A stretch of 64,000 nt of DNA from an uncultured Marvinbryantia sp. (GCA_947630735.1 CANRIR010000003.1:41954-105953); one strand, 5' to 3'. Numbered from the stretch's first letter, positions 27,618 to 41,664 are shown. Translations and numbers: made by a program. The notes: generated by a model from the sequence alone, not told the origin.

Positions 27618-28118
27618 TCAGGCCTCCTCCTCTTCTTCCTCCTGCTCCTGCAGTTCCGAATTATCATAGAGTCTCCCCTCCACCAGGGAAGTATACATGA
27701 TCCCCTCCAGATGGTCGCACTCATGGCAGATGGCCCGCGCCAGAAGGTCCGACGCCTCCAGGACAAACTCCTCCATATCCTCATTCAGGGCCCGCACCAC
27801 CACGTGTTCCGGTCTCGTGACGATGCCGCTCTTTCCCGGCAGGCTAAGACACCCCTCGTAACCTCTCTGCTCCCCGTCTCTTTGTTCAATGACAGGGTTG
27901 ATCAGAACGACCTGTTCTCCCTCCTCGCCGGTGTCGATGACCACGATCCGCTTCAGCACGCCCACCTGCGGAGCCGCCAGCCCCACGCCGTTCTGCTCGT
28001 ACATCGTCTCGAACATATCGTCGATCAGCGTCTGCAGTTTTCCGGTCATCTCCTTTACCTCTCTGCACTTCTTTGTAAGGACCGCGTCCCCCAGCATTCT
28101 GATATTTCGGATCGCCAT
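27618..28118 (-). CDS. def: Peptide deformylase
   Basis: Removes the N-formyl group from nascent proteins; a metal-dependent hydrolase of 166 residues. The three family motifs are intact: GVGLAAPQVG, EGCLSLPG (metal Cys) and ICHECDHLEGI (HExxH). The C-terminal tail is acidic (QEQEEEEEEA). The ATG at 28118 follows GGAAGGAG by six bases; an in-frame codon seven residues upstream would overlap priA and lacks a better ribosome binding site. Confidence 0.97.
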   Translation of the reverse strand: MAIRNIRMLGDAVLTKKCREVKEMTGKLQTLIDDMFETMYEQNGVGLAAPQVGVLKRIVVIDTGEEGEQVVLINPVIEQRDGEQRGYEGCLSLPGKSGIVTRPEHVVVRALNEDMEEFVLEASDLLARAICHECDHLEGIMYTSLVEGRLYDNSELQEQEEEEEEA

Positions 28119-28135
28119 AGTAAACTCCTTCCTTC

Positions 28136-30364
28136 TCACTCCGCGTTAAACTGTATATTCACACTCCGGTAGCCCTCGTTGGCCTCCATGTACTGCTCCA
28201 GACGGTCCTTGATGGCCGAGAGCTCCCGGGCGGTATCTGCCTTCACATAAATGACCTTGCGGTACATTTCCTGGATCTTCGCAATGCTCTCATCCGCCGG
28301 ACCGATCACATTGCCCTCATGGTTCTTATATATTTTGAGGATCAGACGCTTTAAATATTCCATGGCCGTCTGCAGATGCGCCTCGTCCCGTCCGATCCCG
28401 TGGATGGACAGGAGCCTGCGCGCGGGCGGATAGCCCGCCACCAGGCGGTAGCTCATCTCCTCCTCGTAAAAAGCGCCGTAGTCCTGGGCCGCCGCCGTGC
28501 GGATGCAGTAGTGCTCCGGGTCGTAGGTCTGGATGACCACCAGCCCTTCCGTCTCCCCGCGCCCGGCCCTGCCCGCGGCCTGGGCCAGAAGCTGAAAGGT
28601 GCGCTCCGACGCGCGGTAGTCGTCGGCGTAGAGCGACAGATCCGCCGCCAGGATCCCCACTAAGGTCACGTTTGGGAAATCATGCCCCTTCACGATCATC
28701 TGCGTGCCGATGAGGATGTCCGCCTCCTGGTTGGCAAACGCCGCCAGGATCTTTTCGTGCCCGTCCTTCCCGCGGGTAGTGTCCAGATCCATGCGCAGCA
28801 CCCGGGCCTGCGGAAATTCCCGCTGCACCAGCTCCTGCACCTGCTGCGTCCCCACGCCGAACGCGCCGATATACCCGGACCCGCAGACCGGGCAGCGCAC
28901 CGGCTTCGGCTCCCGGTGGCCGCAGTAGTGGCACACCAGACGGTTGTCGTTGTGCAGAGAGAGCGACACGTCACAGTGGGGGCACATGATCACGTGGCCG
29001 CAGGACCGGCAGGACAGAAAGCCCGAATAGCCCCTGCGGTTTAAAAACAGCATGGTCTGTTCCCCGCGCGCGAGCCGCTTCTCCATTTCACTGTGCAGCG
29101 TCTTTCCCAGTATGGAGCGGTTCCCCTCCAGCAGCTCCTTTCGCATATCGGCCACAACCGCCCGAGGCAGGCGGCTGTTCCGGGCGCGGTTTTTCAGCAC
29201 ATACAGCCGGTATTCCCCGGAGAGGGCGCGGCTGTAGGCCTCCAGGGAGGGCGTCGCCGACCCTAAGATGACCCGCGCGTTCTCAAGCTCTGCCCGGTGT
29301 ATGGCCGTCTCCCGCGCATGGTACCTGGGCGCGGACTCACTCTGATAGGTGGCCTCGTGCTCCTCGTCGATGACGATGAGGCCGAGATTGGGAAACGGGG
29401 TAAACAGCGCGGAGCGGGGCCCGATCATCACGTCGATATCCCCGTTTTTCGCCCGCTGGAACTGATCGTAGCGCTCCCCATCAGACAGGCGGGAGTGCAT
29501 GATGGAGATGCGGTCCCCGAACCGCCGGTAAAAGCGCATGACCGTCTGATAGGTGAGCGCGATCTCCGGGATCAGAACGATGGCCTGGCGCCCTTTGCGG
29601 ACCGCGCTGTCGATGACCTCCATGTAGACTTCCGTCTTTCCGCTGCCCGTCACGCCGTAGAGCAGGGAGACGCGGCAGGCGGGATCGTCCCACCTGCAGA
29701 GGATGTCGTCCACGATCTTCTGCTGCTCTGCGTTCAGCTCTGTCCCCGCCCCGGGGCCCGCTATCCCGCGCACCGGGTTCCGGTAGACCGGGACCGCCCT
29801 TATTTCCAGAACCCCCTGCTCCTCCATCCCGCGGATGGACGCGGAGGAAATGTTCAGTTTCTCCGTCACGATCTCATAGGGGATCTCGCCTTCTTCCAGC
29901 AGGGCTTCCAGCAGGCGGAAGCGCGCCCGCTGGTTCTTCTTCTCATAATAGGCCAATTTCCCGCGCGCCTCACCCGGCTCCAAAAGCAGCCGGACGCTTT
30001 TTTTCTCCTTCTGCCGCATCTTTTTCTTTACCGGGAGCACCGTCTTCAGCGCCTGGATCATAGTGGAGCCGTACACCCCGCGCATCCAGGCCGCCAGCGC
30101 GACGAGGCGGTCCTCGCAGGTGCTGCGGCTACTGTCCGTCAGCACCTCCCGGATCTCCTTCATCTTCGCCAGGTCATACTGCGGCGTGTCCGTCACCTTC
30201 AGGACATAGCCCTTGGTGAGGCGGCTCCCCTTCCCGAACGGAACCTGCACCACCGCCCCCGGCTTTACCTCCCCGGCGAGCTCCTCCGGCACCAGATACT
30301 GGAACGTCCGGTCCAGCTTCTCGTGGGAGATATCCACGATCACATCCGCAAACATTCCGCTCAT
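28136..30364 (-). CDS. priA: Primosomal protein N' (replication restart helicase PriA)
   Basis: Superfamily 2 3'-5' DNA helicase that reloads the replisome at stalled forks. The N-terminal DNA-binding domain is followed by Walker A YGVTGSGKTEVYM, the DEEH motif (VIDEEHEATYQ) and the motif GSATPSLEAY. A zinc-binding region contains paired Cys motifs (CRSCGHVIMCPHCD, CHYCGHREP, CPVCGS). Then come TQMIVKGHDFPNVTLV and QAAGRAGRGE. Length 742 residues is normal. It overlaps murE by 4 bases and is followed by def. Confidence 0.97.
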   Translation of the reverse strand: MSGMFADVIVDISHEKLDRTFQYLVPEELAGEVKPGAVVQVPFGKGSRLTKGYVLKVTDTPQYDLAKMKEIREVLTDSSRSTCEDRLVALAAWMRGVYGSTMIQALKTVLPVKKKMRQKEKKSVRLLLEPGEARGKLAYYEKKNQRARFRLLEALLEEGEIPYEIVTEKLNISSASIRGMEEQGVLEIRAVPVYRNPVRGIAGPGAGTELNAEQQKIVDDILCRWDDPACRVSLLYGVTGSGKTEVYMEVIDSAVRKGRQAIVLIPEIALTYQTVMRFYRRFGDRISIMHSRLSDGERYDQFQRAKNGDIDVMIGPRSALFTPFPNLGLIVIDEEHEATYQSESAPRYHARETAIHRAELENARVILGSATPSLEAYSRALSGEYRLYVLKNRARNSRLPRAVVADMRKELLEGNRSILGKTLHSEMEKRLARGEQTMLFLNRRGYSGFLSCRSCGHVIMCPHCDVSLSLHNDNRLVCHYCGHREPKPVRCPVCGSGYIGAFGVGTQQVQELVQREFPQARVLRMDLDTTRGKDGHEKILAAFANQEADILIGTQMIVKGHDFPNVTLVGILAADLSLYADDYRASERTFQLLAQAAGRAGRGETEGLVVIQTYDPEHYCIRTAAAQDYGAFYEEEMSYRLVAGYPPARRLLSIHGIGRDEAHLQTAMEYLKRLILKIYKNHEGNVIGPADESIAKIQEMYRKVIYVKADTARELSAIKDRLEQYMEANEGYRSVNIQFNAE

Positions 30365-31827
30365 CCGCGCGCATCCTCTTCCAGGATCTCCCGGATCAGC
30401 ACGCGTTCATCCATGGGATATTTTACCCCGCGGATCTCCTGATAATCCTCGTGGCCCTTCCCCGCCAGCACGATCACATCGCCGGGCTGCCCGTGATGAA
30501 TGGCGTAGGCGATGGCCTCCTTGCGGTTGATGATCTTGATATAGGTTCCGTCCGTCTTCTGAATGCCGGTCTCGATGTCCGCCAGGATGGCTTCCGGCTC
30601 CTCGTTTCTGGGATTGTCGGACGTGATGATGGTGAGATCCGCGTACGTTCCCGAAACCTCGCCCATCTCAAAGCGCCTGGAGCGCGCGCGGTTCCCGCCG
30701 CACCCGAACAGGCAGACCAGTCTCTTCGGATGGTATTCTTTCAAAGTGGTGAGCAGGCTCTCGAGGCTCATGGCGTTGTGGGCGTAGTCGATCATCAGCG
30801 TGAAATCGTCCGACACCCGGATCATCTCGATGCGCCCCTTCACCTTCGCCTGCTTCAGGGCCGCCGTCATCTTCTCCTGCTCCACGCCGAAATAATCACA
30901 CACGGCGATGGCCGCCAGGGAATTGTAGATGCTGAATTTTCCCGGAAGATCGATCTCCACATAGAAGCTGCGCTTCCCCGTCACCCGGTAGGCGATGCCC
31001 AGATATCCCGGCCTCGACAAAAGCTGCGCGTCCTGCGCGCGGTAATCCGCGCCCGCGCCGAACCCGTAGGTTTCCACCTGACAGGTGTGCCCTTTCAGGA
31101 TCTCCTCCAGATGGCTGTCGTCCGCGTTCAGGATCCCCAGACGGCACTGACGGAAGAGCATTGCCTTGCACTGCAGATATTCCTCAAAACTTTTATGCTC
31201 CGCCGGCCCGATGTGATCCGGCTCCAGATTGGTAAAGATGCCGATGTCAAACAGAATGCCCGCCGTGCGGTGCAGCATCAGCGCCTGGGAAGAAACCTCC
31301 ATCACCACGCTGTCAAAGCCGGCGCGCACCATCTCCGCAAAGTACTCGTGGATGTGGATCGACTCCGGCGTGGTGTTGTTGGACGGGATGACCCGCTCCC
31401 CCGTGATGGTCTCGATAGTGCCAATGAGGCCCACCCTGTGGCCCGCCGCCTCCAGGATGGATCTGATCATATAGGTGGTGGTGGTCTTGCCCTTGGTGCC
31501 GGTGATGCCGATGACCTTCAGCTTCTCTGCCGGATGGCCGTACCAGGCCGCCGCGATCAGCGCCATGGCGCGCCGCGTGTCCTCCACGCGGATGACCGTC
31601 ACCGGATCCGGCGCCTGCACCTCCTCCTGTACCACCAGCACCTTCGCACCGCGCTCTGATACCTCTTTTGCAAACTCATGGCCGTTGCGCACAGCTCCCC
31701 GGATGCAGAAAAACAGGCTCCCCTCCGCCACTTTTCTGGAATCGTCCGTGATGCCGCTCACCTCCGCATCCAGGCTTCCCTGCACGCAGGTATACTCCAG
31801 CTTCTCTAAAAGAACCGCTAATCTCAT
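30361..31827 (-). CDS. murE: UDP-N-acetylmuramoyl-L-alanyl-D-glutamate--diaminopimelate ligase MurE
   Basis: Adds the third stem-peptide residue in the cytosol. The Mur ligase P-loop is GITGTKGKTTTTYM (about 107-120), with SNNTTPES and MEVSSQALMLHR downstream, then the C-terminal FGCGGNRARSRRFEMG. The specificity motif reads DNPRNEEP; the DNPR form is associated with meso-diaminopimelate rather than lysine, so the peptidoglycan is probably A1gamma type. Length 488 residues is normal. It is first in a 12-gene transcript with its own promoter and lies outside the dcw cluster, where it is often found. Confidence 0.96.
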   Translation of the reverse strand: MRLAVLLEKLEYTCVQGSLDAEVSGITDDSRKVAEGSLFFCIRGAVRNGHEFAKEVSERGAKVLVVQEEVQAPDPVTVIRVEDTRRAMALIAAAWYGHPAEKLKVIGITGTKGKTTTTYMIRSILEAAGHRVGLIGTIETITGERVIPSNNTTPESIHIHEYFAEMVRAGFDSVVMEVSSQALMLHRTAGILFDIGIFTNLEPDHIGPAEHKSFEEYLQCKAMLFRQCRLGILNADDSHLEEILKGHTCQVETYGFGAGADYRAQDAQLLSRPGYLGIAYRVTGKRSFYVEIDLPGKFSIYNSLAAIAVCDYFGVEQEKMTAALKQAKVKGRIEMIRVSDDFTLMIDYAHNAMSLESLLTTLKEYHPKRLVCLFGCGGNRARSRRFEMGEVSGTYADLTIITSDNPRNEEPEAILADIETGIQKTDGTYIKIINRKEAIAYAIHHGQPGDVIVLAGKGHEDYQEIRGVKYPMDERVLIREILEEDARG

Positions 31828-31860
31828 CTCTTTGCCTCCCCCGCATAGATAACTGCTCTC

Positions 31861-31889
31861 ATCATAGCATATTCACAAAACAGTTGCAA
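31861..31889 (-). promoter_or_regulatory. Sigma-A promoter of the murE-priA-def-fmt unit
   Basis: TTGCAA (31889-31884), 17-base spacer, TATGAT (31866-31861) on the minus strand, with about 27 bases between the predicted start site and the murE ATG, which has GGGGGAGG upstream. All genes from murE to thiN follow with overlaps or gaps below 20 bases, so this promoter probably serves all twelve. Confidence 0.8.
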
Positions 31890-31904
31890 TAAACACATAG
31901 AAAC

Positions 31905-31941
31905 TGTCCCCGGAAAGCGGCCGTGCCGCCGTCCAGGGACA
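31905..31941 (-). terminator. Probable terminator after rpoC
   Basis: TGTCCCTGG / CCGGGGACA pair over nine positions (one G-U), enclosing a second GCGGC/GCCGC stem, starting about ten bases after the rpoC stop. The following sequence GTTTCTATGTGTTT is T-rich but not a clean T-run, so termination may be partial. Confidence 0.5.
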
Positions 31942-31951
31942 AACACAATCT

Positions 31952-34900
31952 CTATTCTTCTTCCGTGGCCGCGGTCTCTCCGGCTGCCTCGCCGAAATCC
32001 TCCGCGTCGTCCGTCTCTTCTTCCTCCGCGATATCCGCGTAATCGTCCGCGTCCTCATCCAGATCCGCGTAACCGTCCGCGTCCTCATCCAGATCCGCGT
32101 AATCGTCCGCGTCCTCATCCGGCTTTGCGGACTCATCCAGGAAATCTATCTCCTCCGGGACATCCTCCGCCGAAACGTCTTCTTCGGTCAGATCGATCTC
32201 CTCCTCATCCTGTGTATACTCGGAATCCAGATGTACGTTGCGGTAGCGCTTCATACCGGTTCCGGCCGGGATCAGCTTTCCGATCAGCACGTTCTCCTTC
32301 AGGCCGATGAGCGGATCGATCTTGCCCTTGATGGCAGCCTCCGTCAGCACCTTCGTCGTCTCCTGGAAGGATGCCGCGGACAGGAAGGAATTGGTGGCCA
32401 GGGCCGCCTTCGTGATGCCCAGCATCACCGGCTTGCCGGTCGCAGGCTGTTTGCCCTCCGCGGTCACACTCTCATTCGCGTCGTCAAACTCCAGAATATC
32501 TACCACCGTGCCCGGCAGAAGCGAGGTGTCCCCGCATTCCTCCACACGGATCTTCTTCAGCATCTGGCGCACGATCACCTCGATGTGCTTATCGTTGATC
32601 TCCACGCCCTGCAGGCGGTACACGCGCTGCACCTCCTGCAGCATGTAATCCTGCACGGCGCGCACGCCCTTGATCTTCAGGATGTCATGCGGGTTGATGC
32701 TGCCCTCTGTCAGCTCGTCGCCCGCCTCCAGAACCTCGCCGTCCTGCGCCTTGATGCGGGAGCCGTAGGGGATCAGGTAGGTCTTGGCCTCTCCCGTCTC
32801 CTCGTTGGTCACCACGATCTCGCGCTTCTTCTTGGTGTCGCGGATCTCCACCCTGCCGGCGATCTCCGTGATGATGGCAAGGCCCTTGGGCTTTCTCGCC
32901 TCAAACAGCTCCTCCACACGGGGAAGACCCTGTGTGATGTCGCCGCCGGCCACGCCGCCGGTGTGGAAGGTACGCATGGTAAGCTGCGTGCCGGGCTCGC
33001 CGATGGACTGCGCCGCGATGATGCCCACGGATTCGCCCACCTGCACCGCCTCGCCGGTGGCCATGTTGGCGCCGTAGCACTTCGCACAGATGCCCACATG
33101 GGACTTACAGGTCAGCACGGTGCGGATCTTGATCTGCTCGAAAGGCCTGCCCTCGGCGTCCACGCCCTCCTTCATGATGCGGGCCGCGCGCCGCGGCGTG
33201 ATCATGTGGTTGGCCTCCACGATGACTTCTCCGTCCTTGTCGCGGATGGTCTCGCAGGAATACCTCCCCGTGATCCTCTCCTGCAGGCTCTCGATCTCTT
33301 CTTTTCCGTCCATGAACGCTTTCACGTACATGCCGGGGATCTCATCTTTTTCCTCACAGCAGTCTGTCTCGCGGATGATCAGCTCCTGGGAGACGTCCAC
33401 CAGACGTCTGGTCAGGTAGCCGGAGTCCGCGGTCCTAAGGGCCGTGTCGGACAGACCCTTGCGGGCGCCGTGCGCCGACATGAAATATTCCAGAACGTCC
33501 AGTCCCTCACGGAAATTGGACTTGATGGGCAGCTCGATGGTGTGCCCGGTGGTGTCCGCCATCAGGCCGCGCATGCCCGCCAGCTGCTTGATCTGCTTGT
33601 CGGAACCACGCGCGCCGGAGTCCGCCATCATATAGATGTTGTTGTACTTATCCAGGCCGTCCAGCAGCGCCTTGGTCAGGACATCGTCCGTATTCTTCCA
33701 GGTCTCCACAACCTCTTTGTAGCGCTCCTCCTCGGTGATCAGGCCGCGCTTGTAGTTTCTGGTAATCTTATCCACCGTATCCTGGGCCTTCGCGATGAGC
33801 TCCGGCTTCTCGGGCGGCACGGTCATGTCGGAGATGGACACCGTCATGGCTGCCTTGGTGGAATATTTGTAGCCCATGGCCTTGATGTTGTCCAGCGCCT
33901 CAGCCGTCTTGGTGGCCCCGTGGGTGTTGATGATCTTCTCCAGGATCTGCTTCAGACCCTTCTTGCCCACATGGAAATCCACCTCCAGCTTCAGCTCGTT
34001 GCCCGGGATGCTCCGGTCCACGAAGCCGAGGTCCTGCGGGAGGATCTCATTGAAGATGAACCTGCCCAGGGTGGACTCGATGGTGCCCTGCAGCTTCGTG
34101 CCGTCCGCCATCATCTTTTCCACGCGGACTTTGATCTTGCTCTGCAAGGTGATGACCCCGTTCTCATAGGCCAGGATGGCCTCGTTCACATTCTTAAAAA
34201 ACTTGCCCTCGCCCTTTGCGCCCTCGCGCTCCTGGGTCAGATAGTAGATGCCCAGCACCATATCCTGGGACGGAACCGCCACAGGTCCGCCGTCCGACGG
34301 CTTCAGCAGGTTGTTGGGGGAGAGCATCAGGAAACGGCACTCCGCCTGTGCTTCCACGGAAAGCGGCACGTGAACGGCCATCTGGTCGCCGTCGAAGTCC
34401 GCGTTGAACGCCGTACACACCAGCGGGTGCAGCTTGATGGCCTTGCCCTGCACCAGGATGGGCTCAAACGCCTGAATGCCGAGCCTGTGCAGTGTGGGGG
34501 CGCGGTTCAGCATGACCGGATGCTCCTTGATGACCTTTTCCAGCACATCCCACACCTGGGGCTCCAGGCGCTCCACCATCTTTTTCGCGTTTTTGATGTT
34601 GTGGGAGGTGCCGTTGGCCACCAGCTCCTTCATGACAAACGGCTTAAACAGCTCGATGGCCATCTCCTGGGGCAGGCCGCACTGATAGATCTTCAGCTCC
34701 GGCCCCACCACGATAACGGAACGGCCCGAATAGTCCACACGTTTTCCCAGAAGGTTCTGGCGGAAACGCCCGGATTTTCCCTTCAGCATATCGGAGAGGG
34801 ACTTTAAGGGACGGTTGCCCGGTCCCGTGACAGGACGGCCGCGGCGCCCGTTGTCGATGAGGGCGTCCACAGACTCCTGCAGCATTCTCTTTTCATTGCG

Positions 34901-35767
34901 CACGATGATATCCGGCGCGCCCAGCTCCAGCAGCCTCTTCAGGCGATTGTTGCGGTTGATGATGCGCCTGTACTGATCGTTTAAGTCTGACGTGGCGAAC
35001 CGGCCGCCGTCCAGCTGTACCATGGGCCGGATGTCGGGCGGGATGACCGGGATGACCGTCAGGATCATCCACTCCGGGCGGTTTCCGGACTCCCGGAACG
35101 CCTCCATCACTTCCAGGCGCTTGATGATCCTGGCCCGCTTCTGGCCGGTGGAATCGCGCAGAGCAGCCTGCAGCTCCTCCGCCTCTTTCTCCACGTCGAT
35201 CTCCTCCAGAAGCTCCTTGATGGCCTCCGCGCCCATGCCGACGCGGAACCCGTCGCCGTAAGCCTCCCGCGCGTCCTGGTACTCCTTCTCCGTCAGCACC
35301 TGTTTTTTCATAAGGCCGGTGTTCCCGGGATCCAGCACGATATAATTCGCAAAGTACAGCACCTTCTCCAGGGTTCTCGGGGACAGGTCCAGTATCAGAC
35401 CCATCCGGGAAGGAATGCCTTTAAAATACCAGATATGAGATACCGGGGCGGCCAGTTCGATATGGCCCATGCGCTCCCTGCGGACGCTGGACTTTGTGAC
35501 TTCCACGCCGCAGCGGTCGCAGACCACGCCCTTGTAGCGTATCTTCTTATATTTGCCGCAGTGGCACTCCCAGTCCTTGCTGGGCCCGAAGATGCGCTCG
35601 CAGAAAAGGCCGTCCTTTTCCGGCTTTAAAGTCCTGTAATTGATGGTTTCCGGCTTTTTTACCTCGCCGTGGGACCACTCTCTGATCTTGTCCGGAGAAG
35701 CCAATCCAATCTTGATCGCATCAAATGTCATCGGCTGATACGTTTCATTATTTGTAATTTCCGGCAT
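31952..35767 (-). CDS. rpoC: RNA polymerase beta' subunit RpoC
   Basis: Catalytic subunit of RNA polymerase (1271 residues). The N-terminal zinc ribbon contains [20 protein letters not shown]. The active-site Mg loop is [13 protein letters not shown]. The second Cys cluster begins with [13 protein letters not shown], and the bridge-helix/trigger-loop region includes [16 protein letters not shown]. The last 75 residues form an unusual acidic tail encoded partly by a 30-bp tandem repeat. It follows rpoB by 14 bases. No ribosomal protein or elongation factor gene follows, unlike the rpsL-rpsG-fusA order found in many bacteria. Confidence 0.99.
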   Translation of the reverse strand: MPEITNNETYQPMTFDAIKIGLASPDKIREWSHGEVKKPETINYRTLKPEKDGLFCERIFGPSKDWECHCGKYKKIRYKGVVCDRCGVEVTKSSVRRERMGHIELAAPVSHIWYFKGIPSRMGLILDLSPRTLEKVLYFANYIVLDPGNTGLMKKQVLTEKEYQDAREAYGDGFRVGMGAEAIKELLEEIDVEKEAEELQAALRDSTGQKRARIIKRLEVMEAFRESGNRPEWMILTVIPVIPPDIRPMVQLDGGRFATSDLNDQYRRIINRNNRLKRLLELGAPDIIVRNEKRMLQESVDALIDNGRRGRPVTGPGNRPLKSLSDMLKGKSGRFRQNLLGKRVDYSGRSVIVVGPELKIYQCGLPQEMAIELFKPFVMKELVANGTSHNIKNAKKMVERLEPQVWDVLEKVIKEHPVMLNRAPTLHRLGIQAFEPILVQGKAIKLHPLVCTAFNADFDGDQMAVHVPLSVEAQAECRFLMLSPNNLLKPSDGGPVAVPSQDMVLGIYYLTQEREGAKGEGKFFKNVNEAILAYENGVITLQSKIKVRVEKMMADGTKLQGTIESTLGRFIFNEILPQDLGFVDRSIPGNELKLEVDFHVGKKGLKQILEKIINTHGATKTAEALDNIKAMGYKYSTKAAMTVSISDMTVPPEKPELIAKAQDTVDKITRNYKRGLITEEERYKEVVETWKNTDDVLTKALLDGLDKYNNIYMMADSGARGSDKQIKQLAGMRGLMADTTGHTIELPIKSNFREGLDVLEYFMSAHGARKGLSDTALRTADSGYLTRRLVDVSQELIIRETDCCEEKDEIPGMYVKAFMDGKEEIESLQERITGRYSCETIRDKDGEVIVEANHMITPRRAARIMKEGVDAEGRPFEQIKIRTVLTCKSHVGICAKCYGANMATGEAVQVGESVGIIAAQSIGEPGTQLTMRTFHTGGVAGGDITQGLPRVEELFEARKPKGLAIITEIAGRVEIRDTKKKREIVVTNEETGEAKTYLIPYGSRIKAQDGEVLEAGDELTEGSINPHDILKIKGVRAVQDYMLQEVQRVYRLQGVEINDKHIEVIVRQMLKKIRVEECGDTSLLPGTVVDILEFDDANESVTAEGKQPATGKPVMLGITKAALATNSFLSAASFQETTKVLTEAAIKGKIDPLIGLKENVLIGKLIPAGTGMKRYRNVHLDSEYTQDEEEIDLTEEDVSAEDVPEEIDFLDESAKPDEDADDYADLDEDADGYADLDEDADDYADIAEEEETDDAEDFGEAAGETAATEEE
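32033..32120 (-). repeat. 30-bp tandem repeat in the 3' end of rpoC
   Basis: Units at 32041-32070 and 32071-32100 differ by one base; a partial third unit covers 32101-32120, and a few matching bases precede the first. They keep the reading frame and encode a 10-residue Asp/Ala/Tyr unit ([10 protein letters not shown] type) within the acidic C-terminal tail of RpoC. Confidence 0.9.
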
Positions 35768-35781
35768 AAATGGTTCCCTCC

Positions 35782-39654
<3,873 letters not shown>

Positions 39655-39776
39655 TTCACCCCTGTCTTTTTATATGAAAGTGTAAGCACGCTGCCCGGTT
39701 CCCTGCCAAAATAACCCATGGATTTTGGGCATAAACCACCCTTGGGGGTACACTCCTGCACAATAATGCAACTTAT

Positions 39777-39805
39777 ACTATAACACAAGCTGTCTTGGGA
39801 GTCAA
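39777..39805 (-). promoter_or_regulatory. Sigma-A promoter of rpoB-rpoC
   Basis: TTGACT (39805-39800), 17-base spacer, TATAGT (39782-39777) on the minus strand, close to consensus. The transcript would start near 39770, giving a leader of about 115 bases. That leader holds a short CCC..GGG hairpin but no recognisable riboswitch. The 250-base gap between rpoB and the anti-sigma gene contains only this promoter, the leader and the terminator at 39857. Confidence 0.85.
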
Positions 39806-39853
39806 TGAAAATTTTCTAAAATGAGAAACGATTTTTCATATTGCGAAAACAGG

Positions 39854-39882
39854 AAAAGCGGCGGGGCAGTCCGCCCGCCGCT
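39854..39882 (-). terminator. Rho-independent terminator after the sigma/anti-sigma operon
   Basis: A 9-bp perfect stem AGCGGCGGG / CCCGCCGCT with an 8-base loop, followed on the minus strand by TTTTCCTGTTTTC. It begins 23 bases after the anti-sigma stop codon. Confidence 0.8.
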
Positions 39883-39905
39883 GATCTCAGAACAGATCCT
39901 TCCGA

Positions 39906-41069
39906 TCACAATGATTCCAGCCGCACTTCCCAGATATCCTCATCCCGGACGCTCTGGCTGTCCTGCGCGCCGGGGCGGAGGAACAAAAGGCTCTCCACCT
40001 GGTCCGCATCGATCACTTTGCCGGTGGCTATGATGCTGGAGCGGACATTGGAATCCAGGGGCGTCATCCTGTGCGTGCTGCCCCCGTGGAGGCCTGTGCA
40101 GACCGTGCCGTCCTTCATCCGAAAACCGGTAAATTCCGGCACCGTGCCCCGCGCATCGCCGTCCTGCACATCCGCGCACTGAAACGTAAGGCACAGGGAA
40201 ATCGGCGAAAGCTCCGCCCGCAGCAGGGTGCAGCCGCTCTCCCCAACCGGGGCGTCCGGCTCAAGCTCCCTCGGTTCGCCTTCTTCCCCCGACAGCGTCC
40301 AGGCGAACGTCCACGCGCCCTTCACGTCCGCCGCAAACGTCTCCTCCGCCGCTGTCCCTAAGTTCGTCAGCTCCACGCTGACGGGCTTGCCGAGGAAATA
40401 GCCCTTCTCCTCGCTCGTCATGCAGATCAGATATTCCATGCCGCCGTCCTCGCCCACATAGCCCCGGGGCGCTTTTTGGGCGAGGGGGATCCCGTCTGGA
40501 TACACCGCGCCGCCGCCAGGGCCGGCGTCGCTCAAAGTCTCTCCGTAAAACGCCGAGGCAAGGCTTACGGGCGCGTAATAGCCCTCATCCTCCCCCACGC
40601 GCACGCGCACGTTCTCAAAATCCGGCTCTGCACCCTCCGGCGGCCGGTAGCCCTCCACCCGGAAAGAGAGGTACAGGGCGTAATTGTCCGCCACGCTCTG
40701 CTGCGCCGTCACGGTCACGCCGCTCTGGACGCACGCCTGATCTAAAGAGGCCGCAAGCCCGCTCTTCTCCAGCATTTCGTACTGTGCGTCCGAGGCTTCC
40801 ATTCCCTCCTGCAGTCCTCTGCTCCAACGCAGATATACCGAGGCGCTGACGCTGATCACGCTGACCGCCAGCGCGGCCGCCGCCAGAAGTGCGGCCCTCC
40901 TGCGCCAGATGGAAGTGCCGCCCCTGCCTTTTCGCACGGGGAGCGCCGGTTCCCTGCTCTGCACATTCTCTGCGATCCTGGCGAACGCCGCCTCCGTTTT
41001 CTCCCGCACCTGCCCGGGAATCTCTATGCTCTGCCGCAGCCCGTCAACCATGTCCTCAAATCCGCTCAT
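39906..41069 (-). CDS. Anti-sigma factor, DUF4179-type membrane protein
   Basis: A 387-residue bitopic protein. An N-terminal cytoplasmic part of about 65 residues begins MSGFEDMVDGLRQSIEIPGQ, followed by one membrane span near residues 68-92 (ALLAAAALAVSVISVSASVYL). A large extracytoplasmic region follows, with beta-rich sequence and the sentence-like motif NYALYLSFRVEGYRPPEG, typical of DUF4179 proteins. It overlaps the ECF sigma gene by 14 bases, which is the classic arrangement of a sigma factor with its membrane antagonist. The ATG at 41069 has AAGGGG eight bases upstream. The sensed signal is unknown. Confidence 0.82.
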   Translation of the reverse strand: MSGFEDMVDGLRQSIEIPGQVREKTEAAFARIAENVQSREPALPVRKGRGGTSIWRRRAALLAAAALAVSVISVSASVYLRWSRGLQEGMEASDAQYEMLEKSGLAASLDQACVQSGVTVTAQQSVADNYALYLSFRVEGYRPPEGAEPDFENVRVRVGEDEGYYAPVSLASAFYGETLSDAGPGGGAVYPDGIPLAQKAPRGYVGEDGGMEYLICMTSEEKGYFLGKPVSVELTNLGTAAEETFAADVKGAWTFAWTLSGEEGEPRELEPDAPVGESGCTLLRAELSPISLCLTFQCADVQDGDARGTVPEFTGFRMKDGTVCTGLHGGSTHRMTPLDSNVRSSIIATGKVIDADQVESLLFLRPGAQDSQSVRDEDIWEVRLESL

Positions 41070-41601
41070 TCTGAACAACCCCTTTCTCTTTTTGAAATCC
41101 CGTCCGGTCCCTGTGATACTGGTTTTCCACAAGGCTCCTGGCCGTGGCCAGCCTCCTTCTTATGGTGTTTTCGTTGACGCCCAGCATGGCGGCGATCTCC
41201 CTGCTCTTGAAGCCCTGCACATAATACAGCATGACCACCGTGCGGTATTTTTCATCCAGGCAGTCCAGAAAAAGCTCCCACTCTGCGTTCGCGTAGCCCG
41301 GCTCCTCGCAGGCGTCCTCCGCGCCCGGCTCCTTTGGGGACTCCCGCTCGCGCTGCCGCCAGATCGCGTTGCAGTTGTTGATCAAAATGCGCGTCAGCCA
41401 TGTGCGGAAATATGCCGGGTTTTTTAAGGTGCCGATTTTCTGCCAGCACGCCAGGATGGTGTCCTGCATGGCGTCGGCGGCGTCGTCATCGCTTTTTAAA
41501 ATGGCTTTCGCCACCTTGTACATGGCTTCTTCCTGCCGCCTCATCAGCTCGCAGAACGCAGCTTGATCGTGCTTCTGCGCTCTTTTGACCAGTTGGTTCA
41601 T
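41056..41601 (-). CDS. ECF-type RNA polymerase sigma factor
   Basis: A 181-residue sigma-70 family protein. Region 2 at about 20-85 includes YKVAKAILKSDDDAADAMQDTILACWQKIGTLKNPAYFRTWL. Region 4 at about 120-170 includes LDEKYRTVVMLYYVQGFKSREIAAMLGVNENTIRRRLATAR, a helix-turn-helix that reads the -35 element. Region 3 is missing, as in ECF factors. The ATG at 41601 follows AAAGGA by seven bases. It is the first gene of a two-gene operon with the anti-sigma factor, bounded by terminators on both sides. Targets are not visible in the window apart from possible autoregulation. Confidence 0.92.
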   Translation of the reverse strand: MNQLVKRAQKHDQAAFCELMRRQEEAMYKVAKAILKSDDDAADAMQDTILACWQKIGTLKNPAYFRTWLTRILINNCNAIWRQRERESPKEPGAEDACEEPGYANAEWELFLDCLDEKYRTVVMLYYVQGFKSREIAAMLGVNENTIRRRLATARSLVENQYHRDRTGFQKEKGVVQNERI

Positions 41602-41664
41602 TGCCGTTTCCTTTCTGCTCTCACAGGGCATAAGACCGACTTTTCCGATTACACTTATTAGATG

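Noticed and set aside
32231..34807. 858-codon open frame on the plus strand opposite rpoC
   Set aside because: The translation is rich in His, Arg, Leu and Val with no domain. It mirrors the codon bias of rpoC on the other strand. No ribosome binding site or promoter fits.
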